A stretch of DNA of 64,000 nucleotides, taken from Sphingobacteriales bacterium UTBCD1. Lineage in GTDB: Bacteria; Bacteroidota; Bacteroidia; Chitinophagales; Chitinophagaceae. The stretch lies in the NCBI GenBank assembly GCA_002066995.1, contig MWTC01000003.1, forward strand, positions 62,001 through 126,000, written 5' to 3'. Shown here piece by piece: positions 28,794-38,412 of this stretch; within the stretch, counting starts at the first letter, position 1, and every line of letters starts with the position of its first letter. The position numbers and the translations under genes are program-made. Below the pieces are notes generated by a model, which worked only from the letters and a program-made list of their open reading frames with translations, ran no database searches and had not been told where the DNA came from.

Positions 28794-30053
28794 TTGGAGT
28801 ATCTCATTTTCGTTGCCTGGCTCGTCTTTTTTGCATGGCTCGTAACTAAAGTACCTTTCTTTACAAAGTCGGGCTTAAATGAATCCCAGGTCATCATTGT
28901 TTTTTTATTAAAAGTGATGGCAGGAATTCTTTATGGCTGGATCGGCGTGTACTATGGCGGACTGGCACAAATGGTAGATACATGGAATTATCATTATAAC
29001 GGCATCCAGGAATATCACCTGCTGCAAACAAATCCCCGTGAATTTTTTACCAACTTATTAAACGATCCTTATGAAGGCGGTTTTTTAAAATTTTTCGGAA
29101 ATAAAGACTCATTCTGGAATGACCTTAAATCAAATGCCCTGATCAAGATCCTTTCCATTTTTGACGTCCTCAGTTTCGGATACTATTATGTCAATGTGAT
29201 TTTTTATTCTTTTCTCACATTGTTCGGACCGGTCTGTTGTTTCAGGGTAATGAATGATGTTTTTCCCGGAAGAAAACTTGCCATTGCCATCGCCACTTTC
29301 CTGGTGCCCTCGTTTTTATATTGGACCAGCGGGATCCATAAGGACGGATTGACATTCACGGGCATCATGTTCATCATTTATGGTATCTACTTCGGGCTAA
29401 AATCAAAAAAGTTTGACCTTAAGAAGATACTGATGATACTACTGGGATTCTTTATTCTTCTCATTTTCCGGAATTATATCATCGTCATCATAGCACCGGC
29501 ATTGCTTGCCTGGCTCCTCTCCGTCAAATGGCCAAAACATGGCCTGACCATTTTTGCCGGCATCTATATTCTGTTTATTATATTATTTTTTACGGTACGT
29601 TATATAAAACCGGGATGGGATTTTCCGCAGGCTGTGGTGAATAAACAGGAAGCGTTTATGCAATTACATGGCAATTCCTATGTACCCATAAAAAAATTGG
29701 AACCGACAGCAATAAGCTTTTTAAAAAATATTCCCCAGGCGCTAACCCTTTCCACAATCAGGCCTTATCCGGGAGATGTAAACCACATACTTTCCCTGGC
29801 GGCTGCAGTGGAAATTGATTTACTGATCATGCTTGCCTTGTTATTCTTTTTATTCAGAACAAACGGGGCATTATCAAAAAACTTTATATACTTCTGTATT
29901 TTTTTCTCTTTCTCCATATTGTTGACGATCGGGTATACGGTAAACTTCCTCGGAGCAATTGTCCGGTACAGAAGTATAGTCATTCCACTCCTCATTGTAC
30001 CTATCGTATCCCAAATCGACTGGAAACGGTTAGGAAAAGTCATTTTTAATTAA
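28794..30053 (+). CDS. Multi-pass membrane protein of unknown function
   Basis: 419 residues, strongly hydrophobic, with about nine to ten predicted membrane segments. The only start near the 5' end is a TTG at 28794 (a stop codon lies two codons further upstream); the first in-frame ATG is at 28908 and would lose the first membrane segment. Features include a WNYHYNGIQEYHLLQTNP segment in the first extracytoplasmic region and YWTSGIHKDGLTFTGIMF in the middle, then a long hydrophobic C-terminal half. The layout is reminiscent of polysaccharide polymerase or GT-C-type membrane proteins, but I do not recognise a family. It is divergent from purL and 171 bases upstream of glutamine synthetase. 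Confidence 0.75.
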   Translation: MEYLIFVAWLVFFAWLVTKVPFFTKSGLNESQVIIVFLLKVMAGILYGWIGVYYGGLAQMVDTWNYHYNGIQEYHLLQTNPREFFTNLLNDPYEGGFLKFFGNKDSFWNDLKSNALIKILSIFDVLSFGYYYVNVIFYSFLTLFGPVCCFRVMNDVFPGRKLAIAIATFLVPSFLYWTSGIHKDGLTFTGIMFIIYGIYFGLKSKKFDLKKILMILLGFFILLIFRNYIIVIIAPALLAWLLSVKWPKHGLTIFAGIYILFIILFFTVRYIKPGWDFPQAVVNKQEAFMQLHGNSYVPIKKLEPTAISFLKNIPQALTLSTIRPYPGDVNHILSLAAAVEIDLLIMLALLFFLFRTNGALSKNFIYFCIFFSFSILLTIGYTVNFLGAIVRYRSIVIPLLIVPIVSQIDWKRLGKVIFN

Positions 30054-30177
30054 TATATAGAATAATAGTTATATAATTTATTTATATGATTATTCTTCTT
30101 TTTGGGCTGTCTGACATGTTTTTATAATCATTTTATACACACACCACCAATATTTTTCAATAATTTTAAAAAAAAAG

Positions 30178-30208
30178 TTGCATTTTTTATTTGATTATAT
30201 TTCTTTTG
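30178..30208 (+). promoter_or_regulatory. Putative glnN promoter
   Basis: GTTG-type -33 element (TTG at 30178-30180), then a 20-base spacer and TTCTTTTG (30201-30208), one mismatch from TAnnTTTG. It ends 16 bases before the ATG at 30225. The spacer 30054-30224 is otherwise strongly AT-rich and holds no gene. Confidence 0.35.
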
Positions 30209-30224
30209 CCAAAAAATATATTTT

Positions 30225-32411
30225 ATGTCACTCCGGTTTAATGCCATCAGCAATCTGCTATCAGAAGAAGTAAACATTGAATGTTCTAAAAAGATCACTG
30301 CCATATTTGGAGAAAATGTATTCACCCAGAAAGTTGCCCAACAGTTTTTAAGTGATGAGGCATTCAAAAGTCTCAATTCCTCTATAAAATCCGGGCAGAA
30401 AATTGATCGCTCCATGGCCAATCAAATTGCAAACGGCATACGGTCATGGGCCGAAAGTAAAGGAGTAACACATTTTACACACTGGTTTCAACCGCTTACA
30501 GGGGCTACTGCGGAAAAACATGATTCATTTTTTACCATTAAAAGCGATGGCACCCCGATAGAACAATTTGACGGCAATGCTTTGATACAGCAGGAACCTG
30601 ATGCATCTTCATTTCCCAGCGGGGGACTAAGAGTTACATTTGAAGCAAGAGGCTATACAGCATGGGATCCCTCATCCCCGGCATTCATTATGGAAATAGG
30701 ACAAGGGGGTACGCTTTGCATTCCCACCATTTTTATTTCTTATACCGGGGAATCACTTGACTACAAAGCTCCTTTGCTGAAAGCTATTGAAGCATTGGAT
30801 AAAGCAGCAGTTGATGTTTGTAACTATTTTGATAAAAACATTACAAAAGTTTATGCCACCCTTGGCTGGGAGCAGGAATATTTTGTAATTGATGAAGGTT
30901 TATATAATGCAAGGCCGGATCTGCTGCTATGCGGACGCACTGTATTCGGGCATGCACCTGCAAAGGGGCAACAATTAGAAGACCACTATTTCGGATCCAT
31001 ACCGGAAAGAGTTTATGCCTTTATGCGGGATTATGAAGAAGAAGCTTATAAGTTGGGCATCCCGCTGCGCACCCGTCATAATGAAGTGGCCCCGGCACAA
31101 TTTGAATGTGCGCCAATCTATGAAGAAGCAAATCTTGCCGTTGATCACAACACCTTATTAATGGACATTATGAACCGTGTTGCAAAAAGGCATAACCTGC
31201 ATGTATTGTTGCACGAAAAACCTTTTGCAGGAATAAACGGGAGTGGCAAACATAATAACTGGAGTATGGCGACTGACACCGGAGTCAATCTTTTAACGCC
31301 GGGAAAAACGCCTAAGACTAACCTGATGTTCCTTACCTTTTTTGTAAATGCCATCAAAGCAGTTCATGATTATGCAGATGTAATGAGAGCTTCTATCGCT
31401 TCAGCGCAAAACGATTACCGGCTCGGTGCCAATGAAGCTCCCCCCGCTATTATTTCGGTATTTATCGGGCAATACCTTGCCAAAGTACTGAACGATATCA
31501 AATCGAGAGTTACCGACAAAATGGATGAAACAGATGAAAGCATGCTGAAGATCGACATCCATAAAAGCATTCCTGAACTTTTATTAGATAACACGGACAG
31601 GAACAGGACTTCTCCCTTTGCATTTACCGGAAATAAATTTGAATTCCGTGCTGTTGGATCTTCTGCCAATTGCGCCAGCGCCATGACAATATTGAATGTG
31701 ATTATGGCGGAAACCCTCAAGCAATTCAAAAAAGATGCAGACGCATTGATAGAAAACGGGGAGAAAAAGGAAATTGCGATCATGCATGTGATCCGTGAAT
31801 ATTTTGTCTCCAGTGAAAAAATTTTATTTGAAGGTGATGGCTATAGTGAAGCATGGGAAAAAGAAGCGGAGAAAAGAGGACTGCCCAACGTAAAAACGAC
31901 TCCGCTGGCTTTGGATGCACTGGTCACGGCAAAAGCAAGAGCTCTGTTTAAAAACAACAATGTTTATACCGAGGAAGAACTGGAAGCACGCCATGAAATT
32001 GGTCTTGAAAAATATATTAAAAAAGTTCAGATTGAAAGCCGCATAATGGGAGAACTGGCTACCAGTCATATTTTGCCTGCAGCTATCCGTTACCAGAATA
32101 TACTTGCTAACAATATCAAAGGCCTGAAAGAAGCAGGACTCGAAGAAGCTGCTTTTGCCAATCAGAAACAAATATTGGAAAAGATTTCAGAGCACATCAA
32201 TTCACTCGGTGACCTGGTTGAAAAAATGATCGGAGCAAGGAAAGTGTGTAATAAAATAGACGATATCCGCACAAAAGCCATTGCTTATTGCAGCCAGGTG
32301 AAAGAATCATATTTTGATAAGGTTCGTTACCACGTTGACAAACTGGAACTGCTGGTAGATGACAGAGAATGGTACCTGCCGAAATACAGGGAAATGTTGT
32401 TCCTGAGATAA
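30225..32411 (+). CDS. glnN: Glutamine synthetase, type III
   Basis: Assimilates ammonia into glutamine (Glu + NH3 + ATP). 728 residues, the characteristic length of the GSIII class found in Bacteroidota and cyanobacteria. The N-terminal GSIII domain (SLRFNAISNLLSEEVN) precedes the catalytic barrel with HFTHWFQPLTG, GWEQEYFVID (metal-binding glutamates), RTRHNEVAPAQFE and NGSGKHNNWSMAT, and ends in the GSIII-specific C-terminal helical region. The ATG at 30225 begins exactly with the family N-terminus. Convergent with the MFS permease gene. Confidence 0.97.
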   Translation: MSLRFNAISNLLSEEVNIECSKKITAIFGENVFTQKVAQQFLSDEAFKSLNSSIKSGQKIDRSMANQIANGIRSWAESKGVTHFTHWFQPLTGATAEKHDSFFTIKSDGTPIEQFDGNALIQQEPDASSFPSGGLRVTFEARGYTAWDPSSPAFIMEIGQGGTLCIPTIFISYTGESLDYKAPLLKAIEALDKAAVDVCNYFDKNITKVYATLGWEQEYFVIDEGLYNARPDLLLCGRTVFGHAPAKGQQLEDHYFGSIPERVYAFMRDYEEEAYKLGIPLRTRHNEVAPAQFECAPIYEEANLAVDHNTLLMDIMNRVAKRHNLHVLLHEKPFAGINGSGKHNNWSMATDTGVNLLTPGKTPKTNLMFLTFFVNAIKAVHDYADVMRASIASAQNDYRLGANEAPPAIISVFIGQYLAKVLNDIKSRVTDKMDETDESMLKIDIHKSIPELLLDNTDRNRTSPFAFTGNKFEFRAVGSSANCASAMTILNVIMAETLKQFKKDADALIENGEKKEIAIMHVIREYFVSSEKILFEGDGYSEAWEKEAEKRGLPNVKTTPLALDALVTAKARALFKNNNVYTEEELEARHEIGLEKYIKKVQIESRIMGELATSHILPAAIRYQNILANNIKGLKEAGLEEAAFANQKQILEKISEHINSLGDLVEKMIGARKVCNKIDDIRTKAIAYCSQVKESYFDKVRYHVDKLELLVDDREWYLPKYREMLFLR

Positions 32412-32455
32412 AATAAAATTTTTGGGTTAAAACCCGGGAAATAACTATTATCCTT

Positions 32456-33754
32456 CTAAGGCAGGACAGGCATTTGTTTTGGCACCAGCCATTTCATGAT
32501 CCACCAGGCAGTCAAATAAGCCAGTCCGCAAATTATGAACAGGATAAAATAACCATACTGTTCATTCCCATACATCTTATAATATTCAAACAGGGCAGGA
32601 GCCAATGTGGCGATAATAATCCCACCCAGTGCACCAAACATTCCGCCGATACCGGTTACGGAAGCAACCGTTTTTTTGGGAAACATATCGCTGACCGTTG
32701 TGAAAATATTTGCACTCCATGCCTGGTGGGCTGCCGCCGCCAACCCTATCAGTATGACTGCAAACCACATTTCAAAATTTCCCAGCCATTGAGTGAAAAT
32801 TACCGGTACTACACAGCATGCATAAATCAACATGGAAATCCTTCTTGCCCTGAATACCGGCCAACCCTTTCTTACAAAGTAAAGAGGCAACCATCCGCCG
32901 AAAATACTTCCTGCACAACTCATCATATACACCAGTGCTAATGGCAATGCTACTTCAGTTCCTTCCAAGTGGTATTGCTTGTCCAAAAAATCAGGCAACC
33001 AGAAAAGATAAAACCACCACACAGGATCAGTTAAAAATTTTCCCAATGCAAAAGCCCATGTCTGACGATAGCCAAGCAACTTTGACCATGAAATTTTTTT
33101 TTCTTTTCCGGCCGGATTTACAGTTGGATCATCCTTATCACTATGAATGTATTCAAATTCAGTTTTTAATAATCGTTTGTGTTTTGCAGGTATTTCATAA
33201 TAAACCAACCAGAGGATCAGCCATACAAAACCGATTGCACCTGTAATGATGAAAGCGTATTGCCAGCCAAGTTTAAGTGCGATTAAAGGAACGGTAAGCG
33301 GGGCAACTATAGCACCGATATTTGCCCCGGAATTGAATATCCCTGTAGCAAGCGCCCTCTCTTTCTTGGGAAACCACTCTGCCGTAGCTTTTATAGCTGC
33401 GGGAAAATTTCCCGATTCCGTTAAGCCAAGTAGTGCCCTGATCAAACCAAAACTAAAAACAGAATTTGCAAATGCATGAGCAACAGCTGCCGTACTCCAA
33501 AGAAAAGTAGATAACGCATAGCCTGCTTTTGATCCCATCCGGTCAATAAGCCTCCCTGCACCTAATAATCCAACAGCATAAGACAATTGAAATGCAATAA
33601 CAATATTGCCATAATCCGCTTCACTCCAATTAAATTCATGAGATAATGTTTTCTTGAGCAGGCTGATTACTGCCCTGTCAAGATAATTGATGGTTGTGGC
33701 AAAAAAAATTAGTCCGCAAATTGTCCACCTTAATTTTCCAATGGTCTGTTGCAT
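32456..33754 (-). CDS. MFS permease, hexuronate transporter type (ACS family)
   Basis: 432 residues, 12 membrane segments. The N-terminal pattern RWTICGLIFFATTINYLDRAVIS and GLTESGNFPAAIKATAEWFPKKERALATGIFNSG are typical of anion:cation symporters of the ExuT/GudP group. In this locus it probably imports unsaturated uronates or their keto-deoxy products from periplasm to cytosol, where the Kdu/Kdg enzymes encoded directly upstream act. It is the last gene of the long minus-strand polysaccharide operon, 108 bases after the aldolase gene, with no obvious separate promoter. Confidence 0.9.
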   Translation of the reverse strand: MQQTIGKLRWTICGLIFFATTINYLDRAVISLLKKTLSHEFNWSEADYGNIVIAFQLSYAVGLLGAGRLIDRMGSKAGYALSTFLWSTAAVAHAFANSVFSFGLIRALLGLTESGNFPAAIKATAEWFPKKERALATGIFNSGANIGAIVAPLTVPLIALKLGWQYAFIITGAIGFVWLILWLVYYEIPAKHKRLLKTEFEYIHSDKDDPTVNPAGKEKKISWSKLLGYRQTWAFALGKFLTDPVWWFYLFWLPDFLDKQYHLEGTEVALPLALVYMMSCAGSIFGGWLPLYFVRKGWPVFRARRISMLIYACCVVPVIFTQWLGNFEMWFAVILIGLAAAAHQAWSANIFTTVSDMFPKKTVASVTGIGGMFGALGGIIIATLAPALFEYYKMYGNEQYGYFILFIICGLAYLTAWWIMKWLVPKQMPVLP

Positions 33755-33862
33755 TTCATCTATTTAAAATTTCAGAACGCTGAGATCTGTGACCCATCAA
33801 AACATAATAAATTAAAAACGCCTGTACTGCTCTATACTTCCCGTTCTTGGAAAAAATTTCAA

Positions 33863-34525
33863 CTATTCTGATTTTAATCGCTTTATCAATACAACGAGCT
33901 TTTTAATCTTCTCTTTTAACTCATCATAATTTTTATTTTTCAAAACATCATGGCCGATGAGTTTACTGCCCATCCCAACAGAGCATACCCCGGAGCGATA
34001 CCATGCTACCAGGTTTTTTTCGGAACTATCCACTCCTCCTGTTACAATAAAATCCAATTCCGTGAAAAGTGGCTTTACAGCTTCCACAAAAGAAGGTCCC
34101 AGAATATTCCCGGGAAATAATTTTATCAGGGTGCATCCTGATTTCTCTGCTGTATGAATTTCTGAAGGAGTCATACAACCTGGTATCCATAATACCCTGT
34201 GCTTGCTTGTAACATCTAAGACAGATTTATCAAAAACCGGACTAATCAACAGATCGGCGCCTGCCTGAATAAAAGTCTCCGCATCTGCAGCCGACTTGAT
34301 TGTTCCTGCTGCCAGAATCAAATCTTTCATTTCGACATCTCTCGTTTTCACCAGCAGATTAAATATTTCTGCAGCCTGCGGTCCCCGGTTGACGAATTCT
34401 GCTATCCGCACACCGGCTGCAAACATCGCCCTTACAATTTCAATACATACTTTTCTATCATGATGATAAAATAACGGGAGAAACCCGCTTTCTTTAATCT
34501 TTTTTATAATCTCTTCTATATTCAT
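33863..34525 (-). CDS. eda: 2-dehydro-3-deoxyphosphogluconate (KDPG) aldolase
   Basis: Class I aldolase cleaving KDPG to pyruvate and glyceraldehyde-3-phosphate; the family also cleaves 4-hydroxy-2-oxoglutarate. 220 residues. The Schiff-base Lys135 lies in TLIKLFPGN, and the catalytic Glu43 sits in IAEFVNRGP. The IVTGGV phosphate-binding segment follows. It overlaps the KDG kinase gene by 4 bases, so the two are translationally coupled and complete the uronate route. The 4-hydroxy-2-oxoglutarate activity could in principle touch hydroxyproline metabolism, but the gene context is uronate. Confidence 0.93.
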   Translation of the reverse strand: MNIEEIIKKIKESGFLPLFYHHDRKVCIEIVRAMFAAGVRIAEFVNRGPQAAEIFNLLVKTRDVEMKDLILAAGTIKSAADAETFIQAGADLLISPVFDKSVLDVTSKHRVLWIPGCMTPSEIHTAEKSGCTLIKLFPGNILGPSFVEAVKPLFTELDFIVTGGVDSSEKNLVAWYRSGVCSVGMGSKLIGHDVLKNKNYDELKEKIKKLVVLIKRLKSE

Positions 34526-35553
34526 TTTAATCTTGCTTTTATTTGTTCAACAGTCTGCCTGGTAGAATCACCAGGCTCACTTAGTTTCCCCGTTGCAGCA
34601 GCTGTCGCAAAATTTACCGTACGCAAACGGTCATAACCGTTTAAATACCCGTAAATGACTGATGCCATAAAACAATCACCGCTACCCGCCTTATCAACCA
34701 CATTACTTATTGGAAAACTTTCTGATACAACCATTTCTTCATGATTGCTATACAGCAATGCCCAATATTCTTTTTCCAAACGAAAAGTATAAACAATAAT
34801 CAAAGCATTCCGATACCGTTTTTTCAATAACAAAACATTTTCTCTAGCCGCTGCAATCATTCTTTTTTTACTCTCTCCGTTACTGCTACTGATACCTGTA
34901 TCAGTTCCCAGTAAAGCATCAACTGACCAGATATTACCCATGATGACCTGGCAATATTTAACAAGGTCCGGCATTATTTCTTTTGGCGATTTTCCATATT
35001 GCCAAAGTTTCGAACGATAATTCAAGTCAACTGAAATCATTAATCCTTTTGCAGCTGCTGCTTCTAACGCTTCTTTGCAAATAAGCGCAACATTTTCATT
35101 CAATGCCGGGCTGATAGCTGAAAAATGAAACCAATTACAATCTTTTAATGCTTTATCCCAATCAATCATTCCGGTTTTAAGTTCTGAAAAGGATGACCCT
35201 TCCCGGTCATAAATTACATTTGTACTTTTTAAATCTGCACCCTGGGATAAATAATAAATGCCGATACGATTACCTGAAAAAGTTATGAATGAAGTATCAA
35301 TTTTCCGGGATTGAAGTTCTTGAATGATTTCCTTTCCAAGAAAATTATCCGGCAAAGCCGTGCTATACCGCACCGGGATATTCCAGTTAGCAAGTGCAGA
35401 AGCCACATTTAGTTCTGCACCGCCTATATATACCGGTGCAACTGACTGGCGGATCCATTGCCCGTTCAATGAAGGCGAAAACCGCAACAATAATTCTCCA
35501 AAACAGAAAACAGAGCTATTACTATTTTTTACTGCATTCATTTTAAATATCAT
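34522..35553 (-). CDS. kdgK: PfkB-family sugar kinase, probable 2-keto-3-deoxygluconate kinase
   Basis: Phosphorylates 2-keto-3-deoxygluconate to KDPG. 343 residues of the ribokinase/PfkB fold: N-terminal FCFGELLLRFSP, GGAELNVASALANW, and the C-terminal anion-hole motif DKAGSGDCFMAS with catalytic Asp293. Substrate is assigned from its position between kduD and the KDPG aldolase gene, with which it overlaps by 4 bases. A second ATG 12 bases downstream (35541) is an equally possible start. Confidence 0.9.
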   Translation of the reverse strand: MIFKMNAVKNSNSSVFCFGELLLRFSPSLNGQWIRQSVAPVYIGGAELNVASALANWNIPVRYSTALPDNFLGKEIIQELQSRKIDTSFITFSGNRIGIYYLSQGADLKSTNVIYDREGSSFSELKTGMIDWDKALKDCNWFHFSAISPALNENVALICKEALEAAAAKGLMISVDLNYRSKLWQYGKSPKEIMPDLVKYCQVIMGNIWSVDALLGTDTGISSSNGESKKRMIAAARENVLLLKKRYRNALIIVYTFRLEKEYWALLYSNHEEMVVSESFPISNVVDKAGSGDCFMASVIYGYLNGYDRLRTVNFATAAATGKLSEPGDSTRQTVEQIKARLK

Positions 35554-35580
35554 TTACGTTTATACCCTCTTAAAGAAGAT

Positions 35581-36354
35581 TCATCTCCCCATCCATCCGC
35601 CATCCACAGTCACAATTGTTCCATGCATATAACCGGAAGCGGGAGAAGCCAGAAAAATTACCGGGCCTTTAAAATCTTCCGGACGCCCCCATCTCCCGGC
35701 AGGAATTCTTTCCAAAATGGATGCACTTCTTTTTTCATCAGCCCGCAATGCTGCAGTGTTATCAGTGGCAACATACCCAGGTGCAACTGCATTTACGTTT
35801 ACTCCTTTTGATGCCCATTCGTTGGCAAATGCTTTTACCAAAATTCCGATGGCACCCTTACTTGCGGCATACCCCGGAACAGTAACTCCTCCCTGGAAAC
35901 TCAGCAGGGATGCAGTGAAAATAATTTTACCGCTACCTCTTACCACCATCTCTTTTCCAATTTCTCTTGTCAGGATAAACGGTGCGGTTTGATTTATTGC
36001 AATTACTTCATCCCAATATTCATCCGGATGTTCGGCTATTGGTTTTCGTAATATGGTTCCCGCATTATTAACCAATATATCAATTACAGGATGCTCTTTT
36101 TTTATCTGCTCAATAAAGCCATATAAAGAAGCCCGGTTTTTAAAATCGCACTGATAAGGATAAAATTTTTTGCCAAGCATCTGCACAGATTTTTCTATAT
36201 CACTCCCTTCCTTTTCAAGATTGGCTGATACACCTATAATATCTGCACCGGCTCCGGCCAAAGCTTCTGCCATTGTCTTGCCAATACCACGATTGCACCC
36301 GGTAACCAGGGCAAGTTTTCCGTCAATCCGAAAAAGAGAACTTACAGTATCCAT
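35581..36354 (-). CDS. kduD: 2-deoxy-D-gluconate 3-dehydrogenase (KduD-type SDR)
   Basis: Reduces 3-deoxy-D-glycero-2,5-hexodiulosonate (DKII) to 2-keto-3-deoxygluconate with NAD(P)H. 257 residues, classical short-chain dehydrogenase: TGCNRGIG cofactor motif (18-25), NNAG (96-99), and the catalytic Ser149, Tyr162 and Lys166. SDR members are many, so the assignment relies on position between kduI and kdgK. 11 bases downstream of the DUF4861 gene's stop in transcription order. Confidence 0.9.
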   Translation of the reverse strand: MDTVSSLFRIDGKLALVTGCNRGIGKTMAEALAGAGADIIGVSANLEKEGSDIEKSVQMLGKKFYPYQCDFKNRASLYGFIEQIKKEHPVIDILVNNAGTILRKPIAEHPDEYWDEVIAINQTAPFILTREIGKEMVVRGSGKIIFTASLLSFQGGVTVPGYAASKGAIGILVKAFANEWASKGVNVNAVAPGYVATDNTAALRADEKRSASILERIPAGRWGRPEDFKGPVIFLASPASGYMHGTIVTVDGGWMGR

Positions 36355-36365
36355 ATCCCGTTAAT

Positions 36366-37493
36366 TTATTTTTTCACAGTGATCTGCAGTGGATGTTCAA
36401 GCTTTTTTTTAAACGATTGAAGATAACCAAACCATTGCTCAGATGAAGTGATTTCTCCTGCTCTATCCCATGCTGCTCCTGTGTAGTAAATCAAAGCCTG
36501 GCCTGGTTTCACAAGTGATTCGGTAAGCAGATGCCCTTTCTTCATCATCATTTGCTGTACAGCCCGTAGAAAAACACAACCAACACCCGTTGTTCCATCC
36601 TGGGTATTCTTCGGTTCCCAGTAGCCCATCACACCATTTCTTTCATCAAAAAATTCAGCACCGGGTTCATTTCTTTTTACAATTCCGGTAACAACCGGCA
36701 TAACCGGTGTCTTCGAAAAATAATAATTGTCTTCTACCCTGCTGAGTTGGGAGCCTGCATCAAGTGAAATGGTCTTGGTGACCCGTACTTCCTGGCCCGA
36801 TACATTCCATTCATCGTATTCCAATTCAAAAGCAGAACGAAGCGGACCATTATCCAAAACTTTCCAGTAATGATAGTTTTTGGAATACCATATTGAATCA
36901 TCTACATAGGGATCACTGTCACCAGCGCCAAGAGAAAAACCAACATGATAGTAGTCAAGCCCGTCTCCATGGTCAATATGATATTCACCCCGCTTGTATC
37001 TTTCATTAAGGATAAGACTGTCTGTACGCTTCACCCACACATCCATTCCGTATGCGTTTTCATCAGTACTTTCCAGTGCCTTACCATACATACGAAATGC
37101 AATTTTATCATTTTCCCAAGCAAAATCTTCTTTTCTTTCAGGCACATAACGGCAATAGGTTTTATCAGGAAATGCATCACGCACCCCTTTTTTTATTTGC
37201 AAAACAAGTTTGCCGTTTGCAGGCAACGATACCAATATTAAAAGATTCTGCACCTGCTTTGAATCCCTGTATTCCAGCTGGTACGGAAGTTGTTTGCCGG
37301 TATTTGAATTAAATACAATAAACATAGTAGTATCAATGGAAGGATAAGCTTTCAGAATTTCTGCCCAGGGAACAGACAGTACTTCTTCGTTTCTTGCAAT
37401 ATCCAATGGATTTTTAATGTCCACAATCGCCTGGCAATAGCAAGCCTGTGCTTTTAGAAAAAGACCTGCAGCAAAAAGAATAAATACCCTCAT
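36366..37493 (-). CDS. DUF4861-family secreted protein
   Basis: 375 residues with an N-terminal signal sequence (MRVFILFAAGLFLKAQACYCQ). The predicted beta-rich body contains VDIKNPLDIARNEEVLSVPW at the N-terminus, the YHVGFSLGAGDSD segment and IYYTGAAWDRAGEI near the C-terminus. It fits DUF4861, a family repeatedly seen beside uronate-degrading genes in Bacteroidota but without an established activity. It lies between kduI and kduD in the operon, so it probably acts in the periplasm on a uronate oligosaccharide. Confidence 0.8.
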   Translation of the reverse strand: MRVFILFAAGLFLKAQACYCQAIVDIKNPLDIARNEEVLSVPWAEILKAYPSIDTTMFIVFNSNTGKQLPYQLEYRDSKQVQNLLILVSLPANGKLVLQIKKGVRDAFPDKTYCRYVPERKEDFAWENDKIAFRMYGKALESTDENAYGMDVWVKRTDSLILNERYKRGEYHIDHGDGLDYYHVGFSLGAGDSDPYVDDSIWYSKNYHYWKVLDNGPLRSAFELEYDEWNVSGQEVRVTKTISLDAGSQLSRVEDNYYFSKTPVMPVVTGIVKRNEPGAEFFDERNGVMGYWEPKNTQDGTTGVGCVFLRAVQQMMMKKGHLLTESLVKPGQALIYYTGAAWDRAGEITSSEQWFGYLQSFKKKLEHPLQITVKK

Positions 37494-37530
37494 ACTAATG
37501 AATTGTTTTTTTATTCAATAATAATTTTCT

Positions 37531-38373
37531 TTACCTCAGCCCGGTAATTTCACAACGATCCATATCGTCATAATCAAGGTTTTCACCGGCCATTCCCCAG
37601 ATAAAAGTATAATTGCTGGTACCGGCTCCCGCATGTATGCTCCAGTTAGGTGAAATCACTGCCTGCTCATTTTGTAACCAGATATGTCTCGTTTCCTGCG
37701 GCTGACCCATAAAATGACAAACAGAATGTCCCTGAGGCAGATCAAAATAAAAATATACTTCCATCCTTCGGTCATGCGTATGTGCCGGCATAGTGTTCCA
37801 GACACTTCCTGGTTTTAATTCAGTCATACCGACCTGTAATTGACAAACAGGTAACACACTTGCCACTATCAACTTATTAATAACACGATGATTTGAAGTA
37901 GCAGCACTTCCCAATTCAACAACAGCAGCATCCCGGCCAGAGATTTTTCCTGCGGGGTACGAATGATGTGCCGGCGCAGAACTGATATAAAATTTTGCAG
38001 GCTCTTTACCATTTTCAGAGATGAACTGAACAACTTCTGTTCCTTTTCCGAGATACAAAGCCTCTTTATAATTAAGTTCATAAACTACACCATCGGCAGT
38101 TACATTTCCTTTTCCGCCAACATTGATAATACCAACTTCTCTTCTTTCCAAAAAATAACCGGCTTTTAATTCATCGGGATTGGGCAAAGTTAGAATTTCA
38201 TTTACAGGCATGGCTCCGCCGGCAATAAAGCGATCATAATGCGTCAGGGTTAAACAAACGGTATCTGCTTCAAATATTTTTTTAATTAGAAAAGCATTCC
38301 GAAGCTCCTCTGTATTCATTCTTTTTACTTCCCCGGGGCTTGATGCATACCGGCTTTCAAAAAATACATTCAT
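37531..38373 (-). CDS. kduI: 5-dehydro-4-deoxy-D-glucuronate isomerase
   Basis: Isomerises the open-chain product of unsaturated uronates (DKI) to DKII in the cytosol. 280 residues, cupin fold. The zinc ligands are His198, His200, Glu205 (PAHTHDRRMEVYFY) and His247 (SIHAGAG), each two positions beyond those of E. coli KduI (196, 198, 203, 245). Presence of KduI shows the locus handles 4,5-unsaturated uronates, i.e. lyase products, rather than plain hexuronates. Confidence 0.96.
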   Translation of the reverse strand: MNVFFESRYASSPGEVKRMNTEELRNAFLIKKIFEADTVCLTLTHYDRFIAGGAMPVNEILTLPNPDELKAGYFLERREVGIINVGGKGNVTADGVVYELNYKEALYLGKGTEVVQFISENGKEPAKFYISSAPAHHSYPAGKISGRDAAVVELGSAATSNHRVINKLIVASVLPVCQLQVGMTELKPGSVWNTMPAHTHDRRMEVYFYFDLPQGHSVCHFMGQPQETRHIWLQNEQAVISPNWSIHAGAGTSNYTFIWGMAGENLDYDDMDRCEITGLR

Positions 38374-38412
38374 ATGCTATAAATTTTAATAATCATAATT
38401 TTATTAAGAATA

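Noticed and set aside
32424..32435. GGGTTAAAACCC hairpin between the convergent glnN and MFS permease genes
   Set aside because: Only a four- to five-base stem with a tiny loop and no T-run; too weak to call a terminator.
33863..34525. KDPG/4-hydroxy-2-oxoglutarate aldolase as part of the hydroxyproline pathway
   Set aside because: It overlaps the KDG kinase gene inside the uronate operon and is 12 kb from the hydroxyproline operon; bacterial hydroxyproline catabolism normally goes through 2-oxoglutarate semialdehyde and does not need it.
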